Source of the DNA: Desmodesmus armatus | Taxonomy: Eukaryota; Chlorophyta; Chlorophyceae; Sphaeropleales; Scenedesmaceae | NCBI GenBank assembly: GCA_007449985.2 | Contig: VIIQ02000124.1 | Span: 186,501 to 250,500, forward strand | Length of the DNA: 64,000 nt | Reading direction: 5' to 3' | Shown here: piece after piece, positions 44,776 to 55,629 of the stretch | How the letters are laid out: each line of letters opens with the position of its first letter | Numbering within the stretch: position 1 is the first letter of the stretch | Notes under the pieces: model-generated | Told to the model about the DNA's origin: nothing | The model's database searches: none | What the model saw: the letters and a program-made list of their open reading frames with translations, nothing else | Translations under genes and position numbers: made by a program

Positions 44776-47700
44776 GTGCGCTGTTGGTGCTTTGCCGGGA
44801 AGGTAACAGAATCGAGCATGCAGTGCTTTGCGCCGTGCTTCGCCCCAGAGGCAAGGCAAGAGCTCATTGCATCAGATAGAAACGTTAGTGGGGGATACCA
44901 TGCCACAGACAGCACATCAGGACGCTGGAGGGAGCCTGAGGTACATGTCCATCACTCAAACGCCAGCAGCACACTCGCTGCCGGCTCTCAGAAGGCAGCA
45001 ATCAAGGCTGCTTTTGGTGCTCGGAGCAGCAGCAGCAGCACCACCACCAGCAGCAGCACCAGCCAGCAGGCAGCAGTTGGGAAGTCCTGGCCGAGATGCA
45101 GCAGTGACAGTCCCGCACGGGAGCAGTTGAGGCAGGAGTTTTTGATGCAGCATGGGCGCAACATCATGGCCGTCTCTACGCTACAGCAGGAGGGTCTGAA
45201 GTACTTTGTGATACCTGGTAAGCAGTCTGGCCACATAGGACCGGCTAACCCCCCCGGCTGCCAGGAACTGCTGCAACTGCAGCAGTCGCTGCTCCAGCAG
45301 GGGTCCAACCATTGGATACTGTGCCGTTTTCGAACCCAAATCGTAAATAGATTCACGTTTTTATACGTTTGGTTGCTTGTCTGAACCAGCAGCGACTGCT
45401 GTTCCTGTCGCCTGGCCCACTGAAGATAGCCCATGTGATGTGGAAAGCTCTGTTGCGTAGCTAAATGGTCTCAAATGCTTGCTGGTTGCATGTGATTGAC
45501 CTACAGCCATGTGCTGCACTTTTGGGGGGCCATTTGTGCACTCTCACTTTCACCTGCTCAACCCAACTACTGTGGACGAGTGGGTGGGGTGGTGGGTGGA
45601 TTGGTGTGTTGAGTGCAAAACCAGCAGTCACCAGCATGCAAAATGATATCATCCAACACACCTGCACGTGCTCATCGATGTGCCACTGAGGTGCCGGATG
45701 TGGCACCCCCTTGCCCCCGCTGCTGCTGCCGGACCCCTGCCTGCTGTCTGACCGCTGAGCTACTGTCTCGTCATGTTATGCTCATCTGTATTGTCGCATG
45801 TACTCTCGTGTGGGATGAACGCTTACCCCCACTGTTGTCTGTTGCCCTGCCTTTGCTTTGCACCTGCTCCTCCACCGTCTGCAGACATTGGCTGTGTTGC
45901 ACAAGCACTGATGTCTTCTCCCCCCCCCCCCCCCCCACTGCCGCATGTTTTTTTCACTGCCGCATGTTGTAGTGCCCCATTGTCACCTGCAGACATCGGC
46001 TACATTGCGTATGCACTCATGCGGGTAAACCCTCACCCTCACTGCTGCATTTGACCCTGCTGTGCTTTGCGCCTGCTACCCGATGGTCATCCACTGCCGC
46101 ATGTTGTACTGCCCCATCGTCAACCACAGGCGTTGGCTACATTGCGTACGCGCTGATGTTCAATGGGCCAGAGTTCCTCAACAAGCGCACAGCAGTGGGG
46201 CTGTCAGACCCCGTCTGTGATCCTCAGCACTACCACACCATTGCTGCTGCCTTCCTTCAGCGACACCCTCAGGCCATGTTTGCACAGGTGGGTTGTGTGT
46301 GTAGACTCAGGAAGCGCATCCAGCCAATGTACAATCCATCCAAAATTGTGTGTGTGTGAGGGGGGGAGGGGGTCTTGTGGTGCGCTGTACGGCACCTGGG
46401 TTGAGTAACAAGGGCACCACATGAGTGCCTGCACCACATGGTGAGGGTGTGTGCATCAGCCAGTAGGAATGGGAAAGCCATTGCTGCTGCCTTCCTTCAG
46501 CAGCACCCTCAGGCCATGTTTGCACAGGTGGGTTAGGGTGTGTGGGGGGGGGGGGGGGGGGAGTGGGGGGGGGGGTCTTGTGGTGCGCTATATGGCACCT
46601 GGGTCAGGTCGTCAGGTGGGTTGTGTGTCTCTGTTTAGGGGGCGGGGGGTCTTGTGGTGGTGGTATGGCACCTGGGTCAGGTCGTACGGGCACCACATAA
46701 GTGCCTGCGCCATGTGGTGTGAGCGTGTGCACACGCTAGTAGGAATTGGAAAGCCATTACAGCAGTCCCTCTCTCTCTCTCTCTGCCCGCAGCCCCCCAA
46801 TCACTATCCAATCATCCTCAGTCATGTCACGCTACAGTCCCATGCCTCCACATTACCCGTATGCTGGCAACAGCAGTTGCAGAAAATCAGGAACATCACC
46901 CTTCATGACCTCCACGTCCGCTGTCCTAATGCTGCTGCCGTCGCCCCTTGCAGGTCAGTGCTGAGTTTGCTGCAGTGCTGGAGGGCTGTGGCTTCACAGT
47001 GAACTCCATGGGGGGAGAGACCCGCCTGGACCTGGCCACATACAACTTCACAGGTGTGTTCACTCACGTTGCCGGCAGACAGGCCCTTAGTTGGGCGCTT
47101 GTTGACTGCCACCCCCCCTGCCTCCACCACCGCCCAGCCCTCCGCCTCCTGCAACTAGCCTGTGCCTGCTGGATGCCCTGCAACTACTGCGGCGTAGGCG
47201 TTGCGAGGTTGCTGGAGCGCGTGATTTTGTGGAAATGGATGCTTGTTGCCCGACCTTCCGCTCTTGAGGCATGCCATGCACCGCAACCCTGCTCCAGCAG
47301 GAGGAGGCAACTTGGCACATCACTGCTGGCATCTCAGAACACCACGGCTGGTCCTTTTACTGCGGCCCCTCATGCTGTTGCTTCTCTCCCTTCTGCTGCC
47401 GGCGCTCCTGCCGCTCCTCTCAACTGCTGTCATCCCTTGCTCCTGCTCCTGCCACTGCTATCCCCTTTGGAGGCTATGCCCACCGCAGCCTAAGGTCAGC
47501 AATTGCACGCCACTGCTGGCATCTCTGCAACACCACTGCTGTCATTTCTTGCTGCTGCCCCTGCCGCTCTCCCAACAACTGTGCAGGCTATGCCCGCCGT
47601 GGCCTCAGGTCAGCAATTGCACGCCACTGCTGGCATCTCTGCAACACCACTGCTGTCATTCCTTGCTGCTGCTCCTGCCGCTCCCCCTCAAACTGTGCAG

Positions 47701-50250
47701 GCTATGCCAGCCGCGGCCTCAGGTCAGCAATTGCACGTCACTGCTTGCATCTCTGCAACACCACTGCTGTCACTTCTTGCTGCTGCCCCTGCCGCTCTCC
47801 CAACAACTGTGCAGGCTATGCCCGCCGCGGCCTCAGGTCAGCGATCACCGGTGCCACCAAGGAGGGTGTCACAGTGCAGGAGGTCATGAAGCCAACTCCC
47901 GGCTCCCTTGGAGAGCAGCAGCAGCAGGGGGCGGGGTGTGTTCAGCACAGTGATGCGGCAGCGGCAGCTGATGCAGGGTATGGGGCTGATGCTGATTGGG
48001 CCAGGGTGGCGGAGGAGATGCAGGTCGTGGACGCAAAGTGGGCGGCAAGCAAGGGCGGCCGTGCAAGTGAGTTGCGCGTGGGGAGGAGGGGAGAAGGAGA
48101 TGCGCGTTCATGTGTATGGGTGCGAGGAAGTGCTGTAGCACACAGGAGACAAGGGTGTTTTTAGGGGGGTGGGTCTTGGCAATGCGCTTGGTGGGTCTGG
48201 GTCTCAGTGTGCTGATGCTTACCTTCTGCGCACCCTGTGTTGAAACCCTCCCAACTGGATCCGAACTGCTGCTGTCGCTGCTACTGCTTTTCCACCACCT
48301 CAGGTGACTTCTGGTTCATCAACCGCCGCCCCATCTTTGCACCCGAGGCTGGTGTGCGCAAGTTCATCGCGCGCGATGCGTCAGGCAACATGCAGGGTTA
48401 CATCTTCTTTGACGGCGTGTTTGAGGGCGGCCGGCTGGTCGGCTACTATGCCAATGTGACGCGCATGCTGCCTGACGCACACCCGGGCACCCTGAACCTC
48501 ATGATGAAGACATTCATTGAGACGTGAGTAGCGCCTCTTGTAGTGGGAGGGTATGATAGATGCCATTGACAAAGCCTGAGGCACACGCATCTCAGAGTCA
48601 CAGGTTGATCACGCATCTCAGAGTCACAGGTGTCATCCAACCTCATTTATCCCATGTGTCTTGTCGCATTGCCCCACTAATGGTTAGTGCTGCAAGACGG
48701 GGTCTGAGGCGATGTTGAACTTTGTGCCAACATGTGCGGCACTCCTGCTGCTGTCGTTCTTTTCTGCCATTGTTCATGCTGCAGGGCGCGGTCTGAGGCG
48801 AGCCTGGCAGCCCCAGCCAGGAAGCTCAGCGTCCGCCGCTCCCAGCGCAAGAAGCAAGCCGCAGCAGCCGCCGCAGCCGTCGCTGCCGCCGCCGTTGACA
48901 GCAACAGCACCGCCACCGCAGATACGGCCACTACAGACCAGCAGCAAGTGCCTTCATCAGCTGCGGGAGCAGCTGCCGAGCAGGCACCCGCACCCAGGCC
49001 GCAGTTCCTATCGCTGGGTCTGTCTCCCTTCTATCAGATGGACAGCAGCGGTTTCACGTCCTGCCCCACCACCCACAAGGCGTTGCAGAAGGCGTTTGAA
49101 ATCGGTGAGGGGTTCTACCCCTTCAAGACACTGGCGGCTGCTAAGGCGAAGTACGGGGCGGGGCTGCATGATGGAAAGTATGAGGACGCTGCTGTGGAGT
49201 ACAGGCACACCTACTTGTGCCACCGCAGGGGCAAGGCTGCACGTGAGTTCCTTTGTTTGAACTTTACCTTATGGATTTTGCTTTTGGGGTTGTACTTCTT
49301 GAGGTTTTACCGTGAGTTGCTTTAATAATTCAAGGTTCCCAGGGGTGCTTGTGTAGGTCGGCCGCTGAAGTGCCTGGCATAGTTGTGCCATCGGGGGGAG
49401 AACACACACACGAGTGATGCGCGCCGGGGTCTTGGCTTGTAGAGGCTACACTGAGCGTGCATTGTTGTAGAGTCGATAGTAGGGTCTGCTGTGTCCACGT
49501 GCCTTCTGTGTGTTGATCGTTCCTGCTCCCTTGTGCAGCATAGCTGAGGAACCAGCCAAACCATTGGGCCTTCTGACTAGAGACTTATCTCATGCTGTTG
49601 CACCTGCTGCATGCTGTGCTGTGCTTTGCTATGCAGTGGTAGCCGTCTTTGACATGGCAAAGCTCTTCGGCCTGTGGAAGCACCCTGCAGACGCCCTCAC
49701 ACGCCTGCTGCAGTACAAAATCAAGGCCAAACTGGCCAAAAGGCGCAGCAGCAGCAGCGGCAGCGGCTGTGACAGCAACAGTTGCAGCAGCAGCTTGAAC
49801 AGCAAGGCGGCGATGAGGAGCAGCAGCGCAGGCGGCTCTACCCTCGCCAGTGTAGGCTCTGGCCTGCTAACAGAGCAGCTGCCAAGCAAGGGCAGCAAGG
49901 GAGGTGCTGCTGCTGCAGCGCCAGGCAAGGCCAGCAAAGCGGCAGCTGCAGGCGCTGCAGCAGCCGTACAGCAGCAAAAGAGTGCAGCAGGAGCAGCAGC
50001 GGCAGACAGCGCAGCGAGCGGGGAGGTGTCGCTGGCGAAATCGTCACGGGTGTCACTCATTGGTACCGTGCCGGCCCCGCTGTCTGTTGACTCTTCCAAC
50101 AGGCAGGTCAGCAGTGAGGGAGGCAGTGATGCGGGAGAGTTGGGTGCTGCTTACACTGGCATTAGCTCAGTTGCATGCTCGGAGATCACTGTGTGCACAG
50201 AGGGTGCCAGCCCTACGTGGTCTAGCAGGCAGAGCAGCAGCAGTAGCTGA
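44776..50250 (+). CDS. DUF2156 / LPG-synthase-like acyltransferase-fold protein
   Basis: Seven exons join in phase: 44776-45217, 46130-46287, 46954-47053, 47815-48066, 48304-48523, 48785-49242, 49637-50250 (747 residues). An alternative ATG is at 44818. The tandem-GNAT DUF2156 domain is clear: F-x-x-QHGRN-x-MAVSTL, GLKYFVIPG-VGYIAYA, VGLSDPVC, F-x-QVSAEFAAVL..GF-x-VN..G-x-ETRLDLATYNF, RRGLRSAI, FWFINRRP..VRKFIARD-x-x-GN-x-x-GY, FLSLGLSPF. In bacteria this domain forms the catalytic part of lysyl-phosphatidylglycerol synthase (MprF), which moves an aminoacyl group from tRNA to lipid; many stand-alone members are uncharacterised. No N-terminal multi-span flippase region is present. The last exon is Ala/Ser-rich. 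Exons 2 and 4 have duplicated splice sites. Confidence 0.82.
45885..46165 (+). repeat. Three copies of the DUF2156 exon 2 start and acceptor
   Basis: CTGCAG-ACATTGGCTGTGTTGC (start 45885), CTGCAG-ACATCGGCTACATTGCGTATGCACTCATG (45993) and CCACAG-GCGTTGGCTACATTGCGTACGCGCTGATG (46130) are diverged copies of the same acceptor and exon start. The spacings are 108 and 137 bases. The middle copy is followed by CGG-GTAAAC, so it could act as a small separate exon encoding DIGYIAYALMR. The third copy is the one that continues into the conserved domain. Confidence 0.8.
45920..45936 (+). repeat. Poly(C) run of 17
   Basis: An uninterrupted C run within the duplicated intron region before DUF2156 exon 2. 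Confidence 0.9.
46238..46533 (+). repeat. 240-bp tandem duplication across the DUF2156 exon 2 donor
   Basis: CCATTGCTGCTGCCTTCCTTCAG..CACCCTCAGGCCATGTTTGCACAG-GTGGGTT occurs at 46238-46294 and again at 46478-46534, with only two or three changes. The spacing is 240 bases. The copied part is the last ~50 bases of exon 2, its donor and the start of the intron. Weaker copies of the flanking intron sequence (CACCTGGGTCAGGTCGT) continue to about 46770. Confidence 0.85.
46544..46575 (+). repeat. Poly(G) runs (18 and 11)
   Basis: Two G runs separated by AGT lie just downstream of the duplicated donor in the DUF2156 gene. Confidence 0.9.
47473..47850 (+). repeat. 114-bp tandem repeat carrying the DUF2156 exon 4 acceptor
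   Basis: Three 114-bp units start at 47495, 47609 and 47723 with few differences. Each contains a pyrimidine-rich stretch, an AACTGTGCAG-like acceptor, GCTATGCCCGCCG and CCTCAG-GTCAGC. Exon-like starts fall at 47473 (diverged), 47587, 47701 and 47815, exactly 114 bases apart. The frame is open across all units, so each upstream acceptor would add 38 residues without a frameshift. Confidence 0.9.
48590..48632 (+). repeat. Short tandem repeat (CGCATCTCAGAGTCACAGGT)
   Basis: The unit ACGCATCTCAGAGTCACAGGT occurs twice with a short spacer in the intron after DUF2156 exon 5. Confidence 0.8.
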
Positions 50251-50390
50251 GGGCTACCACACGCCGTGCTACAGCCCATGTAGCAGGCAGAGCAGCGGCA
50301 GCGGCTGAGGGCTACACGCCTTGCTACAGCCGCATGTGGTATAGCACGCAGAGCGGCTGCTGCTGCTGCTCTGCCTGCTAGCAGCAGCAG
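50223..50390 (+). repeat. 58-bp tandem repeat spanning the DUF2156 stop codon
   Basis: TAGCAGGCAGAGCAGC..TGAGGGCTAC..GCTACAGCC starts at 50223 and again at 50281, with a third degraded unit from about 50341. The first unit contains the stop codon at 50248-50250; the second repeats the same TGAGGGCTAC in the 3' UTR. Confidence 0.8.
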
Positions 50391-53311
50391 CAGGGGAGGG
50401 CCAGACGCCTGCTACAGCCGCAGCTGGCTCAGGAATGGGTTGGTTGTGGTGTGTGTGTCTGAGCTGATTGGTGCGTGCGCAAGCAAAATGTTTGTGGATT
50501 GAATTACTGTTGTACAGTCAAGCGACATCACTTGGTTATGCTCTTGATGTTCGTCAGCTTGCGGCGCTTGCGTGTTCGCTAAGCGTAAGCACGGCATGGC
50601 TGGTGTGGGCTGCAGTTTTGAGCGAGGCTTGCGATCACTGCAAAGATGTGTATTTTGTGTGTTGGCTGCGACTTTCTGGTATGTCGGGATGCTGCAGGAT
50701 TGCGAAAGAGATAAGGGGATGCGGGGCAAGCCTGTTGCTGACTCCTGCCAACACAGGATATGTTTTCATTCAGGCCTGAAAGCTTGCTGTGTGTTGAGCA
50801 CAGCAGTTGGCACGTGTTTGTGCTGGTGTTGGGTACAGGTTAGGGGTGTCAGTCTGTGTGTGGGCTGTCCTTGCTTCCAGCTGGTGTTGGTGGCAAGGGG
50901 ACACAAGTGGCTGTAGTGTTGGTGGTGTCAAGCTTGGGTAGGTGTGTATGGTGCAAGGTCGTATTCGTCCACTTTTTTGGTTGGTTGGTTTGTTGCTGGT
51001 TGGCACAGGCTACAGCTTGTAGCTGTGGCTGCAAACAGGGAAGATATGTTCAAATGGATACGCTGTCTTGGCAAGTGACTTGCCACACATTAAAGTTGAT
51101 GGACTTGTGTGTGCTTCTTCGACCGGAGCCAAGCCTACTGCAGGCAGTCATGCTTACTTTATTTCGTCAGGGTACCAAGTTTGTGCTTGATAACGGCCGA
51201 AGTGCAGGCGAGAGAGGATGAGTGTGTCTGTTGTGGCTCCTGAGTTTTGTTTTGCTCTTTGGCCTTTGGTGTGTGATGTTGATGGGGGCAGCTGGTGCAC
51301 AACACTATGGCGTTGTGAGAGGCAGTGACGGGCAGCGCCAGCGGCTGTCTGTTTCTATGTGGTGAGCGGTGTCGACCAGTTGTGCTTTGAATGTTGCGTG
51401 TCGTCCCTGCGGAGTCAGTTCGCTGGCCAACAACTGGTGACCGCGAGGTCAACCCTAGCCTGCCCACCCCTGTTGCGCACGTGTGTTAGGCGCGTACGGA
51501 TGGTGGGTTGTGGTGGCTGGTGCGCACTGGAGCCCCTGTGCCTGCGCTGTGATGTTGCGGCTGTGATGAATACCGTGTTTGGGTTGAATTGTTGGCTGGG
51601 TGCATCGGTGGCTACCCAGGTTTCTTTTGCTGGCTGGCAGCGTGCGAAAGTGGCCCAAAGGCGTGCGTTTACGTCAACTTTTTGGCTACTCGGCGTGCAG
51701 GAGGTGTGTTGAGAGGTGTGTGACGCACAGGACACAGTGCGGGTGTCACTTTGTTATCAGAGCTGTCCCCAAAATCATGACTCGTGGCATTCGCATGGAG
51801 CATGGGCAGGACGGGCATGACAGTTGGGTGCACCTGCGGGTCCTGTGGATGTACAGGCATCTGAGCACTGCGTGGCCTCAAGTTGACCAGGAAAGTGTCT
51901 GGGTGCGGGAATCCAGTGGTGCTATTCCCCCCAGGGCACCCTTGACCAGTTGCTTACTAAGTTGCATGTTGTCAAAGATTGTCCCATGGTAATGCAGAGA
52001 GGATGCCACTCTGTGTTGCTCCCGCATACATGTGAGCATCCTGGGCTTGGGTTAGGTTGTCCTCTGGGGCATGCAAGAGCTGCTTGACGGCCTTTGGTTT
52101 GGTTTGTGACTTTGCTGTCGTCCTGTGAGCAGTTTGTACACAGTCATGTTTACGTTGCAGGCAAGCACACCTGGACTTGTCCAAGCTACATGCAGCCTTC
52201 ATGAGCCATGGGGCATGGGGTCTTGCCTAGCTGCTTGACAGCCTGACAGGTGTTGCCCAGGTGCCGCCGTTGACTTTACACACACCCTACAAAGTCTTCA
52301 CCGTCCAGGATGTGTGGTTGCTGGGTGTTTGACTGGAAAGGCTGACAGCAGGTTGTTGAGTTGCTTGCCTCAGGCCGGCTCTGATGTTACCATGTGGCAA
52401 TGGGTGTGGGCTGTGATGTTTTGAGTCGGGGCCCACCAGTGCAGATCCACTATCTTGACTTTCCCTACAGGGTGGGGCTGCTGTTTGATACGCTAGGCAA
52501 GGGGCAAGACAGTTGCTGCTGCTGCTTCCCGAGGCTTGCTCGCTCATGGAATTGTACTGGTACAGTACACAGTTCTAGGGATGTGTTGCCCGTCCATTTG
52601 CATGAGGGGCACACGTTGTCAGGCAATGGATGGAGCATCACTTGAGCGGGTGTGCGCTGCGCACACACTGGTCTGGGGCCGCATGGCTGTCGGCTTTGAC
52701 TCTTATACCCTGCGGTCAGGCTCGTGCGCTTTTAGTCTAAAGTCCTTGCACTGCTAGGGTGTGCCAGTTGCTTCAAGCATCTGACCGGTGTTCCTGTTGG
52801 TCTGTCCCTGTGTCATTGCTGGTGTGTGCACATACTTGCTGTTGGGTGGGTGGACTCATTTGGGTGCGCTTATGTTGTGAAGCGCAGGCACCTTTCTGTC
52901 CCTCATCTTTGATGTATGTGCTGGCTGCTGCTTCACAGAATCCCAGGCGCACATGCATTGCGTCAGGCCGGCTTCTGCTTTCAACGCTTAGTTGCTTGCC
53001 TGTTGTTAGCCTTGCTTCGTAGAGGACTTACCTAGACCAGTTCAGGAAGATGTCCCAGCATACAAGCATGTATGGCTTGCATCTATATGGCATGCCATAC
53101 CACACAGCAACGTGTGTTGTGCTGCCTTTGTCTGTTCTGCTTTCTCTGCCTTGCATCGTGGTGCATTGCATGTGCGCCTTCCCGTGCATGTCCCTTTCTT
53201 CGAGCTGGGTTCCTGCATACCTATATACACCCGCCAGTCGCGCTGACACCCCAACATATCAGTGCCATGCGGTGTGTGTTTCCTGCGGCCGAGTAGGCCG
53301 CCCATTTGGCT

Positions 53312-53615
53312 TGGTAGAGTTTCAGTGTGGCTTGGTATGTCAGCATACTGCAAGTGCCCTGGCCAAAGTGGGCATACAGTGGGCATATAGCTGTCACAAG
53401 GCTTGTTCCTTGTCATACCTTGGTGGACGGGCTTCAGCGCTGGGTTGGTGGAGTTCGAGTGTGACTTGACATGTCAGCACCGTGCAGTGCGACACTGCAA
53501 GTGCCCTGGCCACGGGGAGGGGTACTGGGCAGCCCAGTCTTAGTGGTCAAACCATACAGCTGCTACAAGGCTTGTACCTTGTCATACCTTGGGGCGACGG
53601 GCTGCGGCTGGGCTT
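53312..53615 (+). repeat. Diverged tandem duplication (about 150-170 bp)
   Basis: Two blocks recur in order. GGTAGAGTTTCAGTGTG..CTGCAAGTGCCCTGGCCA at about 53312-53364 recurs from 53445. CACAAGGCTTGTTCCTTGTCATACCTTGG near 53394 recurs near 53566 as TACAAGGCTTGTACCTTGTCATACCTTGG. Confidence 0.8.
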
Positions 53616-53668
53616 TCTGGTGTTCGCTGCGTAGCTGCTGTTTGTAGTTGGTGCGAGGGTGTCGACAA

Positions 53669-53671
<3 letters not shown>

Positions 53672-53701
<30 letters not shown>
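53672..53701 (+). repeat. (TG)15 microsatellite
   Basis: An uninterrupted TG dinucleotide run of about 15 units in the GT-rich intergenic region. Confidence 0.9.
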
Positions 53702-53702
<1 letters not shown>

Positions 53703-55523
53703 CCCTACGGCCTCTGTATCGAGGTGGTGCTATCGGTGCCTGCAGATCTGTGACGTTGGGTGAATGTGCTGCTTTTGTTGTCGTTGGTGTTGGTGTTGCC
53801 GCTGTTGTTCTTGCCCTTGTGCTGGGGAAAGTCCTTTTTGTTGCTTTTTGTTGCTTTTTGTGGTTGAATATTTAGTGGATACTGGCTGCACATACACTGT
53901 GTGATCAGATGTTGCAAGCTTTTGATACATAGTCTGTGGCAACAGTGCCATGCTTTGATTGCCGCGACGGCAGTGCCAAATCTGGGGAACACATGTCATT
54001 TCTTCCCTGCCTTGCCAAGGCGATGACCACTGTTTTGTTCAACGAGTTGCCTTGCACCATGCCGCCTGCTTCGTGCTATTGTTTGATACAGCGGTGCTTG
54101 GTCTTGCGTCCATCCGTGGCTGGAGTCAGTTGCAGCGTTGCTCTGCTTGGGAACTCCATGTAACACCTTCCTTCATTTAGCTGTGCTTGGGTGGAGCAGC
54201 ACTGCACTTGAAATGCTTCAGGACTGGTGAGCGCTTGTGCGGGCCTTCGTACGGCCGCTCTTATGTAAAGTCGACACACCTGACTGGGCGGCTGTCGAGT
54301 TTTGGCAGGATCACACGGCTGCTGTATCCTTGAGCTTCATAGCTAAAGGTGCTGATTGCTAAAGCAGCCTTGGGTGCTGCTTTCTCTTTGCACTCCTGTC
54401 GCCTGTTGTGCACTATGCTGTCCACTCATCCTTCAAAAGTGTTTGCATGCGGCTGTGGAATTTCAGAAGGTTTGACAAATGCCAGACTGGGCTGCTGGCA
54501 ACTACCTGCCTGGCTTGAGGGGGACATTATCCAGCACCATGGTGCCTGCCTTAGCGCTCAGGGACCACATGCAAGTTGACTCAAATCAGGTCAGGCATGC
54601 CGGGTTACATTGCTGAGGGCTGTTGCGCACCCATATTGAACAACACTGTGTACACAAAGTGCCACATACACAGCGTGGCATGGCAGGCGCACAACAGCGC
54701 AATGCTCCAACATGCATGATGCAGCAGAGACAAGTTGCTGCCACAGAGGCCGAATAAAACCCTTGAAACGGAGACAATGCAGCAGGACTTGGTAGTAGGA
54801 AAATGCAGGTAGCAGGGTTCACAATGCAGTAGTAATAACAGTCTTGCAAAGCGTACAGCAACAGCCCATACACACACATGTTGTCGGAGCAGGGAATATT
54901 GCACCCTTCCTCCCCTCAGGGCACCAGTGTACATTCACACTCCATAATACTGACGGGCAGTCAGGCCACGCCATGGCTGACGCAATTCCAGGACTGCTGA
55001 CTGCCGGAAGGGTTTGCCACCACACACACTCGGCACAACAACATACGAACTGGCTAGGCATGTGCCGCAAGTCAGGTTGCGCTGCCCCCCATAATATGAT
55101 CACCATGATCACATGGTTGAGTTTTGCCAACTAGGGCAGCTGACAACAGCCAATCCCAGACTTGGGCCGCCGACAGGCATGCTGCCTGCAGTTATGATGC
55201 TGTCAAAAGACTCCCACCACCCGTCACTGCATTCAGCTGTGTGTTGCCTCTCATGCAAAGGCTCAGTCTACAATGCAGCAGCGAGGGGGTGCATGCGGCA
55301 GCCCTCTGTTATGCTGTCTGTGACTGGTACTGCCTCTGCATGTCCATGCAGCGCTATACCCAAGAAACAGGGCAACATGATGCCGTCAGGGTTTGGGGTT
55401 TAGGGAGCCCGCCATTTCAAACCTTCTGCAGGCAGACTGCGTCCAAAAGGGATCCGCATGAGCCGCACTCCTTAGGGCGCTTGGCATTGATAAAGGCAAG
55501 GGTAACCTGCAGCACCAGCAAAT

Positions 55524-55528
55524 TTACA
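55524..55528 (-). promoter_or_regulatory. Putative TGTAA polyadenylation signal
   Basis: CTGTAAATTT on the minus strand, about 105 bases beyond the proposed stop of the DUF642-like gene. It supports the short final exon proposed there. Confidence 0.45.
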
Positions 55529-55629
55529 GCCAGCACCGCCAGTCAGTTCCGCGTTCTGCACATAGTATGAGGGGTTCGGGAGCGAACATGCATACTGCAA
55601 CAGCCTGGGTGACCGCAGCGGCCGACTGC

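Larger units (their letters stand above)
50251..55629. other. Long region without a convincing gene, GT-skewed to about 54.6 kb
   Basis: From about 50.4 to 54.6 kb the plus strand is rich in T and G (GTGTTGGTGG, TTGGTTGGTTTG) and short of A and C. I found no open frame with a recognisable domain and no convincing exon set. I also saw no plus-strand TGTAA between the DUF2156 stop and about 54159, though two occur at about 54159 and 54264. The skew would fit a very long 3' UTR or a non-coding transcript on the plus strand. From 54.6 to 55.6 kb the skew disappears; nothing is recognised there apart from the 3' UTR of the next minus-strand gene. Confidence 0.5.

Noticed and set aside
47503..47889. 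Ala-rich plus-strand frame across the 114-bp repeats considered as the coding frame
   Set aside because: Only the other frame leads into the conserved RRGLRSAI..GVTVQEV segment of the DUF2156 domain and joins neighbouring exons in phase.
53672..53701. TG run considered as a gene-conversion or recombination hotspot signal
   Set aside because: A simple microsatellite; nothing else in the sequence supports a special role.
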